Source of the DNA: Kalaharituber pfeilii
Taxonomy: Eukaryota > Ascomycota > Pezizomycetes > Pezizales > Pezizaceae
Direction: 5' to 3'
NCBI GenBank assembly: GCA_015179045.1
Contig: WHUZ01000118.1
Coordinates: 62,001 to 126,000 of the forward strand
DNA length: 64,000 nt
The translations under genes were made by a program, and so were the position numbers. Below, piece by piece: positions 32,235 through 42,995 of this stretch. How positions within the stretch are numbered: the stretch's first letter is position 1; the number at the start of each line of letters is the position of its first letter. The notes beneath the pieces were generated by a model. The model was not told where the DNA came from and did not search any database. It worked only from the letters and a program-made list of their open reading frames with translations.

Positions 32235-32940
32235 ACAACGCAACGCACACCACGAAACAAAAAAAGTCACCGCGAAACAGCACATTTTTTTTTTTTCATT
32301 TTTTTTTTTTTCACGTCACCCCGCTTGCAGTTACTCGCCATCGCAGGGCGCGAAACAACGCATGTTTTTCACCTAAATTGACCACTTAGGAGAACATATA
32401 TGTCAACAACTAGAGCTTTTGTTTTTAATACCTTTTCTGACGAACATGATTCATAGGCAATTCTTCATATTCCGAACTTCTTTGCTTCTCCTTTAATGTT
32501 TTTGTGGATTTATGGCTCTGCGAATTTTTGCATCATGATAGCATAGACTTTCACTGCAATATTGCCTGCGTTGAATTCGATATACTACAATTGAAATAAA
32601 TATGATCGAAATTCTGGGCCACTAATCATAAATTTACTCTGTCCAAAGTTGCAAGAAGCGCAGCAAGGAAAAATTTCAACTAGGCGTGGAGTTATTCACA
32701 ACGCTCATATTCTCATAGAAAAATGCATACAGCAATTGTAAGGATAACTACTCGGAATGGAGGATAAATGCATGCCAAGACATAATCCAAAAACTCCCCT
32801 GTGCCATTAATCGATCACACTAACTTTTTGTGGCAAGTGGAAGTGTTGGTTGGTTGGAATCTCTCCGACAAGCTTATATAAAACTTAGTCTGGTTGCACT
32901 ACCCCGATGTAGCGTTTGAGATATAGGCTCTGCAGGGTGT
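32235..32940 (+). mobile_element. Relic of the inverted-repeat DNA element downstream of gene 2
   Basis: CAACGCAACGCACACCACGA (32236) through GAGATATAGGCTC (~32917) aligns to the downstream relic in unit 1 and to the element at 6128. It holds the empty sites for two unit-1 insertions (32535 and ~32917) and itself carries a Tail-B insertion at 32271-32363. Confidence 0.65.
32271..32363 (-). mobile_element. Tail-B micro-insertion with target duplication
   Basis: CGCGAAACAGCACAT at 32271-32285 and CGCGAAACAACGCAT at 32349-32363 (13 of 15 identical) flank T-rich sequence and the reverse complement of Tail B (TCACGTCACCCCGCTTGCAG, then CGCCATCGCAGGG). Unit 1 shows the uninterrupted ACAAAGCAACGCATGTTTTT at ~20682. 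Confidence 0.85.
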
Positions 32941-33159
32941 TCAGCTTTTGGTGGGAGGCGTGCATGTTTTGGGTGTCACGTGATCCTGCATACAGGCTAC
33001 AGGCCTGGCAGGGATCAGGCTGGGTTTGTACGCACATTGGCACCTGACGTACCCTCGGTCCCTTCAGGTCAAGGCTGGCAAAACCACTTGACCGGATTGC
33101 TTGCTGCCCTGCCATGGCGAACAGCCGCATGCGGGGTATGTACAGGGATACAAATTACA

Positions 33160-33945
33160 CAGACTAGCTATCCGCTGGTACCGCCATTTCACCCCGCTCC
33201 ACATACGATGCCAGGGTTAGCTCACTACTGACTTTCCTCCTCCACATAGCTCCGCCTTTCCCAGTCTGCCGCCAGGTATAGTTGATGACGGCTCTCCTGC
33301 ACCATGTTCCAAATTTTCCTCTTCCAAAGCCAGCTCGCTCCTCGTTTCTCATCCTGACTAGCCTTTGACGCAGACCGCCCTCGGTAGCTTGTCCGTTGTA
33401 TGTCATGCAGCTGTGCCCCTCTTCTGCCTTCTCATCCGTCTCTCGCTGCCCTCGATCCCTACGTGGCCTTTCACCAATGCAACCTTCACGACCCTGGGAA
33501 CCCTCAGCCTCCGCCGCCTTTCTACCACCAGCTCTAAGACACCCAGATCTGCGGTCCTTGCATTACCAGCTCTCTTGACCACACTGATGGCCACCTGGGA
33601 GACCGCGAGCAGCAATACCTAAGCTATGCCATCAATGGCTTTACGGGCCCCCAGCACCACCCACCTCCGACACCACGGCTCCCATCTCTAAAGATGGCTA
33701 CTGCATCCCCCTTGGCTCTTTGGATCGCCTTCTCTCACTCTGCTGGGGGTCATCCTTCCGGAGCTTGGGACCCACCACTTCCACTTCTTCTGCAAGTGGT
33801 GTAACTGTACGCACCGGGACCCAGGATATCCACTCATCCTTGTCTACCTCGAGCCCTTTGTACAAGTCGCTGTCTGCTCCCGGTTGGGCAGAAGATAAAC
33901 TACGATAGCGGGCTACTGTATTCACTTTGTTGGCTATCCGTTCAG
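33160..33945 (-). pseudogene. LINE RNase H relic (minus), unit 2
   Basis: Minus-strand frames show a decayed RNase H: VSQVAISVVKRAGNARTADL (~33600-33545), KVALVKGHVGIEGSERR (~33470-33440) and, upstream at ~33900-33700, the N-terminal part. Several frames are needed. It corresponds to 21941-22590 in unit 1, but with different frameshifts, as expected for independent decay after duplication. Confidence 0.75.
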
Positions 33946-34018
33946 TGGGCCCTGCCATGGTGAACAGCTGCAAGCGGGGTTACGTGATATAAAAAAAAGA
34001 AAAACTTCCGCTCAGTGG
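33937..34018 (+). mobile_element. Tail-B micro-insertion with target duplication
   Basis: TCCGTTCAGTGG at 33937-33948 and TCCGCTCAGTGG at 34007-34018 flank Tail B and a short A-rich tract. Unit 1 has the empty site ATCTGCTCAGTGGCCTATTC at ~22626. Confidence 0.88.
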
Positions 34019-34440
34019 TCTATTTCGTTCGATTCAAGCTAAAGAACTTCGCGATTATCACATTTCACACCTGCCAATGACAGCCTGGGTTTGACGAGGC
34101 TAGGAGAAGGTGGGCATGCGCTGTTGGCTGAGAGAATTGAGATTGAAGGTAAATATTCTTTCAGCAACCTTCTACTCTAAGTGGTCTCAGTATGGCACAT
34201 ACATGTATGGTGAGTGCATAGGCGCAGGACTAGTTGGTAAAGATGGTCACTGGCTCGCTGGCTAAATACTCAGCCGCATGAGGCTCTTGAAGTTTAATTT
34301 GGCAGGTCCATGTACATTGCAGAGAATCAGCGAGAATCTGGCCCTTGGCAGAGAGCAATAGAAGACATTAATGATCGATTCTTAAGATACTGCAGATATC
34401 ATTTACGGAGCCGGATTCTGCACCAATATGCATGGTATTG

Positions 34441-34450
34441 ATGATAGTAG

Positions 34451-34488
<38 letters not shown>

Positions 34489-34537
34489 ATAACCCCGCTT
34501 GTAGCACTTGGCCATGGCAGGGTATGATAGTAGGGTT
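34441..34537 (-). mobile_element. Tail-B micro-insertion with 14-bp target duplication
   Basis: ATGATAGTAGGGTT at 34441-34454 and 34524-34537 flanks a 69-nt insert: a run of ~28 T, then the reverse complement of Tail B (ATCACATAACCCCGCTTGTA, then GGCCATGGCAGGG). In unit 1 the site is uninterrupted (GTGGTAGGGTTGGGACTATG at ~22897). The perfect duplication and long homopolymer suggest a recent event. Confidence 0.95.
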
Positions 34538-36815
34538 GGGACTATGATTTCTACTTAAAGATTTAACATCATGATCACTGCTTGAACATATAGCCAATAG
34601 CTTGAATACATGTTAACTATAGCAAGTTTGACTATCCCGTGGGCTTTCAGCTGCGATATTTTTCTCACCATTTGGCCGCACAGCCGTAACTACTTCCTCG
34701 GCGTAGAACGAGGGCCATCAATCGATAGTCTCACCGCATTGAATCTATTGGATCTCATTTTGGCACATTCCTACAAGCTAGCCTATGGGAGGCTACAGTG
34801 CTGTCCGAATGGTGCTACATGTATCTAAAAGGAACATTTCCAAACTCTGGCCTCCAGTACATGGAAGGTGCATGGTATCGGACGAGAAATCCACTAATGC
34901 ACATTCTAGCTAGTAGCCGCTGCAGTAAAGGTTGCGGTATGAGAAGTGATATTTCCTGATCTACATACAACTCTGAGATCCCAGTTGCTTTCAGGCTGCA
35001 TTCATTGGACACTGCGAAGACTAGACACATGGCTGGCAATCATGGTCATCCTGTCATTAGGCCACTTTTGGAAGGCTGGTCGTGATGCACTATGGGCGAG
35101 GCTCTGCTGCAGATACGAGCTCTTGGCAACTGGGGAAGCACAGATACTAGCTGCGTGGTCGATCACCCATAATTTCTCCGCCTGACCTGCTGACCACACT
35201 ACATCAAGCAATACACTCTATTTCAGTAACTGGAACATGCGGTTCGTAAAAGGTGAGGAGACTGACAGCATTGAAGGAATGCAATCGCACCACAGATTGC
35301 GCGGATAATCACCTTACATGGGCAATCGGATCGTTGAGTGATATTAAGACATGTACTATACATATGTAGGGGAGAGTAGGTCTTTGTGGTTGCATCATGA
35401 TGCGGCTCTTTGACCACCCCAGCAGCGCATGGAGGAATCCACCGTCCGTATCAACAGACCGATGAAAACTATTCACCAATAGCAATATACAGGAACAAAA
35501 TAACTGATGTGGCAACGATCTGCCCTGCTGTAATGATACGGCCTCTTGGTACACCTCGGCGATATAATCATGCAGCGCTACGTACTAAATACACATGATA
35601 CCATTAAGTAGGGTTACATGAATTTTGGTTCATTCCATATGGTGACGTCAGAATCTGCTGCCAAGACATTGAAAGAAGCTGGAACAGAGGCTCTATCACA
35701 ATCCATCATTCTTCATATAGAAATAGAATTCTGATACCTAACGTGGGGCAGTATTTATTAAAACCATACAGACACCATAGAAACGCACAACCATTATCCA
35801 TGCAGCGTTAATTCAGTTAATTAGTAATATATATTGAGAGTTTGAATGATGGACACCCTCAAACATGCAGACAAAATTTCAACTGCCGCGCTAAGCTACA
35901 AGGCTCTAGGGACTGTCGGCAAGGGCAGAGTATGCAGACTGACTGCAACTGTCGATTGTCAATCGCAAACAACAAGCAAATCTGCCATAATTGGCATGCA
36001 CAATGCAGGAAACAGCTAACTCTTGCTACCGTCAAAGCCTCACTCGACAAATTGCCAGTTCGAACAATGTTTGGATTTCCATCCGTAATAGAAGATGCCA
36101 TAGTGTTTCATTCATTCTTTTTTCTTTTACATACGTTAGTCGTGCTCCGTCGTACTCCAGAAGGTTGCACACGAGTAATGAAAACAAAAACCAAAAGGAA
36201 AAAGAAAATCAGGTCCCAAATTTGGCCGCCCTTTGATCCCCACAATTGCCCCCTCCTAGCCCCCAATGCCTCTGTATCTTTTAATCCATACTGCTTCCAA
36301 CTCTGTTTCGATATTGCTGAATGCTTTTCGCAGCCGCTGTCTGTGGCTACCACCAGTGAGGAGACCTCGAGTCATTACCCTCGCATCAATGACTGTGACG
36401 CACTCCTCTACTTAGTTAGATTCCTCTCTTCATGTGTGCTACCTATGGCAAGACCACCCTATCTTGCGTCCAGTGTCGCGGTACACACGATCTATCCCTT
36501 CCTCCTCCGGCCTTTCTAGTCCTACCCGCATTGGGAGAGCAGTGCGACTGGTGCATTTGAGGTCCTAGTAGATAAGACAAAATGAATATGAGAAACTCTT
36601 ATCTACACATCTACAAATGCGTCTTCTTCCAATCACTCCAGCCTACCCCTCATTCGAAATTCATTCATATCGTCTTCCCGGAGTGACCACTATAGAAATC
36701 CTGATGACCTCCCAGCAGAGGGCCTAGTGACGTGTTGCTCTACGCGCTTATGCCACCACATTACCTGGTATCAATCACACTGGTCCCAAAATTCGGACCT
36801 TTGTACCCTGACAGA
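34538..36815. other. Spacer; duplicated part to ~35710, then unique
   Basis: 34538-35710 is the unit-2 counterpart of 22910-24275 and has no conserved ORF. 35711-36815 is unique in the window. Its longest plus ORF (35842-36519) has no recognisable domain and contains a decayed Tail-A-like segment at ~36165-36185 (GCACACGAGTAATGAAAAC). I call no gene. Confidence 0.5.
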
Positions 36816-37121
36816 CTCTAGCGATTGAAGTGGAGCGGCCCCAGAGGAAGGGTAAAGATGGGGCACAAGTCACCTGGCAATCCTGGGAGGACTTAGAGGA
36901 GAAAGGGTGGAAGCAGGAGGATGTGGAGGGCGACCCGGTCGAGTATTGGTTTGCCAGCCTTGATCTGGGGTAGCTGAGATGGTACCCAGGCGTGTACGTA
37001 AAGTGTGTAGTTAGCGGCCTATAACCTGACCTGGGTATATGGGTCCCTGCCATAGGCTGGTAGCCTGTATGTAGCGTTACGTGACTCCAAAAAAAACAAA
37101 AAAACAAAAAGGCCTCTAGCG
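36816..37121 (+). mobile_element. LINE 3' fragment ending in Tail B variant 2
   Basis: CTCTAGCG at 36816-36823 and 37114-37121 may be the target duplication. The insert reads the end of an ORF (VTWQSWEDLEEKGWKQ, then GDPVEYWFASLDLG and a TAG at ~36973). It continues to GGGTCCCTGCCATAGGCTGG...TTACGTGA and an A-rich run. The same fragment, differing at some positions, is at 53147-53440. The ORF end is not one of the LINE termini I recognise, so the parent element is not represented in this window. Confidence 0.7.
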
Positions 37122-37446
37122 CGTTGCCGGTCTTGGCCTCTCTAGATGCCATTTTAGGCGAGGTGTCGGCCACGTCCCTTACACTTCCGAAATAGGTTTC
37201 AATCCGCCCGTCTGATCCCTTCCAGTGGCTAACCATCGACACATACAACTGGCTGATCTTTCTACCTCCCAACATTAGTTAACCTCATAGTTCTCGTGAT
37301 TGGGCCTGGGTCGGTCCCCAAAGGGCCATAACCTCAGCAGCCTGGCTATTTGCTAACCTCCCTAGCCCGTTACGACGACTGGTCCCTACCAGCAGTGAGT
37401 GGAGCGAGCGGCCCGGAACAGTTACGATACTTATGCACCCTGACAG

Positions 37447-37534
37447 TACTGGCAGGCTTTTTTTTTTTTTTTTTTTTTTATTTCACGTGACCCCGCTTGT
37501 AGCTGTTCGCCATGGCAGGGCTACTGGCAGGCTT
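37447..37534 (-). mobile_element. Tail-B micro-insertion with 13-bp target duplication
   Basis: TACTGGCAGGCTT at 37447-37459 and 37522-37534 flanks 62 nt: a T-run and the reverse complement of Tail B (TTCACGTGACCCCGCTTGTA, then CGCCATGGCAGGG). Confidence 0.95.
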
Positions 37535-38448
37535 ACATACGAGACTATTAAGCATACCTGATACTGTACCACCATGACGCATGAACAAGACCATCTTGAC
37601 GTGTAAAATTATAGTAGCCGGACTATCGCCCGCACAGGTCTGGTGTACTCGTGGGTAGGAGTCTTCTGAAGCGGGAAAAGTTGCATACAATGTGACATGA
37701 TAGTTGCTAGGATACAGTTCACCTGTTGGTTATGTAATACTTTTTTTACCCTATAGGCATTTCCTACGCGCTTCACATCGCTACATGATTTAACGTTTGT
37801 TTTCACCGTCTCGCAACTCCATTTCCCAGTCACAGCCTCGAATCCCGCCGAAACCTTATACAATGGTGAAATGAAAATGCGAGCTCGGCACGCAAAGATT
37901 TCGGTCATGAAATTCACAATCGAGAAACTAAGTACTTGCCCACACGGCGGTACGTGAGTAATAATATTACAAAAAAAAGTACTCGAGTTAAGCGCATCTG
38001 AAATTATATGAATGCACAAATGAAGTGGACAAGCTTCAGGAGTGGTATAAAATGATAAAAGAAAGACTCCTGTCATTAGTTAGAAGTGTGCCAGATTGGA
38101 TTTGCTGTTATGGCAGTCAGAAGAGATTATGCAATAATTTATTGATTTGAATGCAGTTTAAAACCTCCTCCCTAGTAATCAAAAAAAAGGCAAATCGAGC
38201 TATGCGTAACAATTACCCTTCTCCTTCCTTGCACCTGTCCCAGCGTCCCAGAAATTGCAAAATTGCGAATCGGTGAAATTAAGAGATTGGATTGCAGAAA
38301 GAATAGCAGGAAAAAAAAAAACAATCATGCTGGAAAAGGCGATTTCAGCGAGTAAAGCCTACGCAAATTTAGGCGCACAGATATTCCTTGAGAAGAAAAA
38401 TATACCGGCAAGGAAACTCAGACGGCTGCACTCTAGAGGCGAGTTCCT
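37535..38448. other. Spacer without recognised gene
   Basis: The sequence is unique in the window. 37940-37980 contains a decayed Tail-A-like segment (CACACGGCGGTACGTGAGTA, then ATAATATTAC and A). The ORFs at 37609-38076 (minus) and 38255-38587 (plus) lack any recognisable domain; the latter overlaps the fasciclin gene antisense. Confidence 0.5.
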
Positions 38449-39649
38449 TCAACTTTCAGGGTGGCAGGAGGTGCATTTGTGGCAGGGAGTGCATTTCGGA
38501 GTGAGGACCTTGATATCTATTAGCAACCATCTGCCTACGGATACTAAGTTTTTTAGAGTAGAGAGTGAAACCTTATCAATAATCTGAATAACGCCATTGC
38601 TTGTGATGTAATCGTCGTCTACAATACGGGAATCGTTGAGAAATATTTTATGTCCTTTCAACTTCACTTCAATCTGTTTGCCGCTTTTGGTCATATATGT
38701 TGTTCCATCCTGGAATCTGGGCGTATATCCAATAAAATCGCTGATAATGGTATGGTCATCTAAGAAAGCCTGTAATTCTTCTCTGGTTGATTGAAAGACA
38801 TCTAGCCCAGACGCCCAAAAAGCCTCCGGTGTGGGAGCAAAAAATGTGGCCTTCTTTTCACAGGATATCGCATTGAGCGCTGCAGGCATCCGATCGAAAA
38901 TTCTGTTTAGGTAGTGGTAGTCCACCCACGCCACCGTGGTTGCAAAGGTCGAGGCGAAAACGAAAAGCCTACAGGAGCATACCCCGTTGTTAGTGCATAG
39001 TACCATAACGAGCAATTTGTGGTCTCAAGCCTGGCTACAGCAGTATGTGCACATGCCTATCGACTGGGTAAATCCATCCAGTTTGGAACTGTATCCTGTC
39101 GCACAGTATTCGACTTTTCTGTCCGCCACCACTGGTTACCTCACCCCAGTGTTTATGTTTTCTTTGTTCTGCGTGCTTTAATACTTTTGCATTTATAGGG
39201 TCCTCGGTGGCCTCGATAACACCTGTAAAGAAGACGCTGCCGTCCGTTTGAGGTGTACTTCTTTTGCCGCCGCTATGCGTATCGCTGCCAGGCGTATCCG
39301 TTCCCATATCTGTTGCTACATGCGCTTTACCAACATCATTATTCCCTGGCGAATACGTAGGCATTGGAGGATTTTCCCGAGGCCATATTTGCTTGGAATT
39401 GCCTGTGAGTAGTACTATGCTGTAGTCTCTTAGATATGCATCTACGGCACTGTTGGCCGGTGCAAATGCAACGATGCCACTGACATTGTAAATTGGATGA
39501 GGATTCGCTAGAAGAAAATCAGCCCACCGGTCGAGGCCATTCCTTCTCAGGGTTTCGTCCAACGGTAGGAGCTCAGTCTGCGCAAAAACATTTGAGACCA
39601 GCAAGAGAGCAGTCAAGGAAACCAAGAGGATGTAATTGAGGAGGGTCAT
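38449..39649 (-). CDS. Fasciclin (FAS1) domain secreted protein, probably intron-containing
   Basis: The minus strand begins at the ATG at 39649 with a hydrophobic signal peptide (NYILLVSLTALLLVSNVFAQ). A FAS1-like N-terminal half follows (IVAFAPANSAVDAYL, later FQTGWIYPVDR). After an intervening non-coding or frame-changing stretch around 38970-39055, a second FAS1 domain reads ATFFAPTPEAFWA (~38850), DFIGYTPRFQDG (~38740) and ITSNGVIQIIDKV (~38600-38565). FAS1 proteins are extracellular adhesion or wall-associated proteins. The change of frame near 39000 is probably an intron (a CTAAC branch-like motif and AG acceptor lie there), but I could not fix its ends. The C terminus (CTPCHKCTSCHPES) is cysteine-rich. 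It lies outside the duplicated units. Confidence 0.8.
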
Positions 39650-40691
39650 CTTCGGGAATTCAGGGACTGTCACGACGAAGGTGCTTCTTCAGTTCCTTCA
39701 GGCGGCGGCCATGAACGCGACTCTCCCGGATGGGAAATGTTGGAGACGTGTGGCCAAATAAGTATGCTTGAAGTCAGCAACGACACCTGAACATGAAGGG
39801 AGCCTCTGCTATAGTCTCAACTTGAACAATTCTTCTGCAGGGCTGCCGGACCTTGCCATGATAGGAAGGAATACAGTGGCAAATATTTGCTCGTCGAGTA
39901 CAAGTGCTGAGAGCTGTGGTGCTGAAAGTCCTGATTCTCCAGCCGAGGTGGTCACTGCTTGCATACAACAGCGAAGAGCTACTAACAGGTCGTATGATTC
40001 ACTTTGTCCAGATTCCCATATTGTAATTGGCGTATTATGAGATAGGCTGCCTGTTATGCAGCTTGTTGGTCCAGTTCCATCGATCGATCGGCCAGACGAT
40101 GGCTACTAGGTGATACACGACTGTCCAAATCTCCACCCGCCTTGCTAACTTAGAACCTATGACGTCATGATAACCGCTAGCAAACTGACAGTCTATGGCT
40201 GAGTTGGAAAACTTTTTGGTAAAAGCGTAACAAATGAGGCAGAAAAGACATGACTGAACCTAGGTACTGCAATTAATTAGTCTTATACGAGCTATATGGT
40301 TCTTCTCCCCAGGAATGATTAAAGTATTACCTTATCAGACTGCTAATGCAGGTCCAGTTCAGCCGATCTGAAGTACTGTACTCGAGTTACAATGCAGAAG
40401 AACAATTGCAACACGTGTAAAGCTACGCAACTGGGTTTTCCCATATTACGTTGGTAGCTACCTACATACCTGCTGCTGTGCTTTACGGAACAACTAGTAA
40501 CACTACTTACGGAGAAAACAGCTATAGGTTAACTGCAATCACAACAGGGTTGGTGAGAAGGCAACATGAGTGGACACTGGAAAGGAGAAAAATATGCCCG
40601 AATTGTCACCAAGGCGAATTTACAGATAGCCAAGCACATCACATGTTACTTGCAACCCCCGGCGAGGCTGGGGGTGCTGCGGCTGACTGTT
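39650..40691. other. Spacer upstream of the fasciclin gene
   Basis: This region should contain the fasciclin promoter, reading leftward from 39650. No other gene is supported; short ORFs at 39768-40040 and 40451-40693 show no domain. The duplicated block of unit 3 begins near 40560. Confidence 0.5.
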
Positions 40692-40753
40692 AGGTCCCCT
40701 GCCATGGCGAACAGCTGCAAGCGGGGTTACGTGAAAGGAAAAAAAAAAAGGTC
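40692..40753 (+). mobile_element. Tail-B micro-insertion
   Basis: Tail B (CCCTGCCATGGCGAACAGCT, then AAGCGGGGTTACGTGA) and an A-rich end occupy 40697-40748. Only a five-base flanking repeat AGGTC (40692-40696, 40749-40753) is visible, which could be chance. Units 1 and 2 lack the tail at the aligned place (14525, 27965). Confidence 0.75.
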
Positions 40754-41459
40754 TATGGTGTGGAGCGGGGAATGCAAGTAATCGTGGGAAAGGGCAGGAC
40801 TGAGTTGGTCCTGACTTCTGTTAAGCGGGCTATGTATGCTTGCAGCTCCCTCGAGCTCCCTCGAGCTCCCTACACTTACGAGTTACAGCACTCCTCGCCT
40901 TAGAAAAGGCAACAGTGATGTAGAGAAGTTCGAAAGGCCATCTATTTTTCCCACATAGGGATTAAGCCAGTCGACATCTGTAAATTTAGACACCGTTTGC
41001 CTCATAGGGATGTAAAGCAGAGTTTTCTGCCACACATGAGAAAGGAAGGCTGGGAAGGGCCAAGGCGCTATGATAAGTAGCAGCGAAGCTGGCTATGGTA
41101 GATGTACATCCGGATGGGAAGGCCAAAAAGGTTGTGAGGCGCAGCACGTTCGGGAGAAGATACGAAGACAGAAATAGCGTTCCAGTAACGAGTGGCTAGA
41201 AGGGTCTTTGGAGCTTACCGCGGGAGTAGGAGAGAAATGTGGAGTCTTCGGCTAGGCCACAGGATGTCGAAATATACATCTGTACTTCTCTGGGAACGAC
41301 AGAGGCCAGTCGACGCAGCTCATACAGTATCAACGACCAGGCGCCTTTCCATTATACAATAGGAAACAGTGAAGACCAGTGGCAATATGGCTTTTGAGAC
41401 TATACTAGAGGACGGGGCTCGCCTGCATAGATATGGACTCCTCTTGCCAGCGGCCTGTC

Positions 41460-42210
41460 TCTAGATGCCTTATCGCATATGCCCTGCTTTCATGCCTGCG
41501 CTGTGAGTGGTTATCTACGGTTGGCTCTCGTCGCAGTAACTATGCTTCCTTGCAACGCGGAGCTGGCAGCCGCCGCAGCAATTGAAGAGCTGCACAACAA
41601 TGTCGCCCCGCTCGTGAGCACTTCAGACAGTCAACATTGTGCGAACCTGTTTCACAGGTTGGCTATACAAGAGGTCTGGGTGGCATCTAGGACAGCGGAC
41701 GGCATACCAGCTGAGGGGAGCAGGGGTGAGCGCAGACGCAGAGCTAGCAGCAGGATGCATGAAAGGGCAAAGGGGCATTGAGAGAAATGAGAGAGCGGAT
41801 GGAGCAGGGAAAATTGGGGTCTGCTTGCCACACCAGGACGAACAAACAGAGGAGGCGTAAGACGGAAGGCCAAAGATGAGAGAAGGGACAGCAGAAACCG
41901 GGTAGTGGGATTCAAAGTCGTTGAGAAACTGAACAGCAAGAGGCTGAGGGTCCTCGTACACACTTGTTTAATATCGCAGGGAAGGGCCGTGGAGGATTTG
42001 GCTAAACAGGACTGGGAAGGAGAGAAGCGTCTGCTATGCGAGGGAACAGCGGCGCATTGGAAGGAGGGGTGAGAAGGATGGCTGAACCCGAGAGGTCCGC
42101 CACGAGAGGTGATGAAGGCACCAAAGAGGGGAGGAGATGGACACCAAGGGATTCGAGAGAAGACGGTGGAGACTCTACGAGGAGGGCGCGGAGAGGGAAT
42201 GTTGGGACTG
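41460..42210 (+). pseudogene. Ancestral LINE RNase H relic, unit 3
   Basis: Frames keep AELAAAAAIEELHNNVAPL (~41560), STSDSQHCANL (~41620) and, in another frame, GCMKGQRGIERNERADGAGK (~41755-41815), the RNase H C-terminal signature. It is the best-preserved copy of the relic shared by the three units. The relic's own decayed tail follows at ~42335-42390 (CATAGCCCAATTGCAACAGG). Confidence 0.75.
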
Positions 42211-42214
42211 AATT

Positions 42215-42294
42215 GAGTGGTTTCTTATCGCCATATCCCACAGGGCGGTATGCGATCACTGATATAAAAAAAGAAAGAAAAAGAGTGCTTTCTT
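42215..42294 (+). mobile_element. Tail-A micro-insertion with target duplication
   Basis: GAGTGGTTTCTT at 42215-42226 and GAGTGCTTTCTT at 42283-42294 flank a Tail A (ATCGCCATATCCCACAGGGC, then GCGATCACTGATATA) and an A-rich end. It sits within the older LINE relic of unit 3. The outer stem is ATCGC/GCGAT. Confidence 0.88.
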
Positions 42295-42649
42295 CTTTTT
42301 TCTTTTTTGTTGTACTGCCACTTCATAGTTCCCGGCATAGCCCAATTGCAACAGGGCAGCATACGAGCGACGATAAAAGAGGACAAAAAAAAGAAAGAAA
42401 GAGCTCTCTATCGTTCAATTGGCCTTAATAACCTGCAGTCGTTGACACGCACCTCTATACATATTGTCAACATCTTTTTGTCAGTTCCAAGGATAGATAA
42501 CTTGTTATCCAGTAAGCAGCGACCAGCCTACTCACAGTACGAGTGCTTCATGTTACTCTTTCGTCATGCATATGATATGCAATTTGTGTCAAAGCAAAAC
42601 AAAATTTCATGTATCACCAATCAAAGCGTGATTCACCTATACAGTTTCT

Positions 42650-42995
42650 AGTGTGCCAGTTTCCTTCCTTAGTCAGTTCGGCTGCAGGTGCTAACTCTGT
42701 CATTTGGTTTTCCTTGTGAGTTTCTGGTGAATGCTGATATATCAGATTGGCAAGGAAGTGATACTGGAAATTTGTCGGATGGTGTTTGTCTGCAAACTTG
42801 TCTTTCTCCCTCACTGTAAGTAAACTCCTTGTTTACCTCCCAAACCAATTACCTATGCTAATTTCCTCCAAGCTGCTACCAGAGATCCACGTACACTAAC
42901 AAATTCTGAGAATACTAAAATCATTCGATTTGCAGTTAAGTTGTAAAGTTCCTGTACAAGGGGGTTGTAAGTTTACTGACGTTCCTGACTACTAG
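42650..42995 (+). promoter_or_regulatory. Conserved upstream region of membrane-protein gene 3
   Basis: It matches the upstream regions of paralogues 1 and 2, including GCTGATATATCAGATTGGCAA. The candidate leader intron begins GTAAGTAA (~42817) and ends at CCAAG (~42872). CTACTAG precedes the ATG as in gene 2. Confidence 0.55.

Larger units (their letters stand above)
26440..35710. repeat. Segmental duplication unit 2
   Basis: This unit contains membrane-protein gene 2 and the same flanking blocks as unit 1 in the same order. It is shorter because it lacks the 12-bp minisatellite, the palindrome-headed element, the tandem LINE fragments and the MITE. These differences are the basis for dating insertions relative to the duplication. 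Ends are approximate (last clear match to unit 1 near 35700, CAATCCATCATTCTT). Confidence 0.85.

Noticed and set aside
33095..33140. Tail-B-like CCCTGCCATGGCGAACAG, GCATGCGGGG
   Set aside because: Resembles Tail B but has no poly(A) and no target duplication; possibly an old relic, not separately supportable.
35842..36519. 225-codon plus-strand ORF
   Set aside because: No domain, no homologue in the window, includes a decayed Tail-A-like segment; not enough to call a gene.
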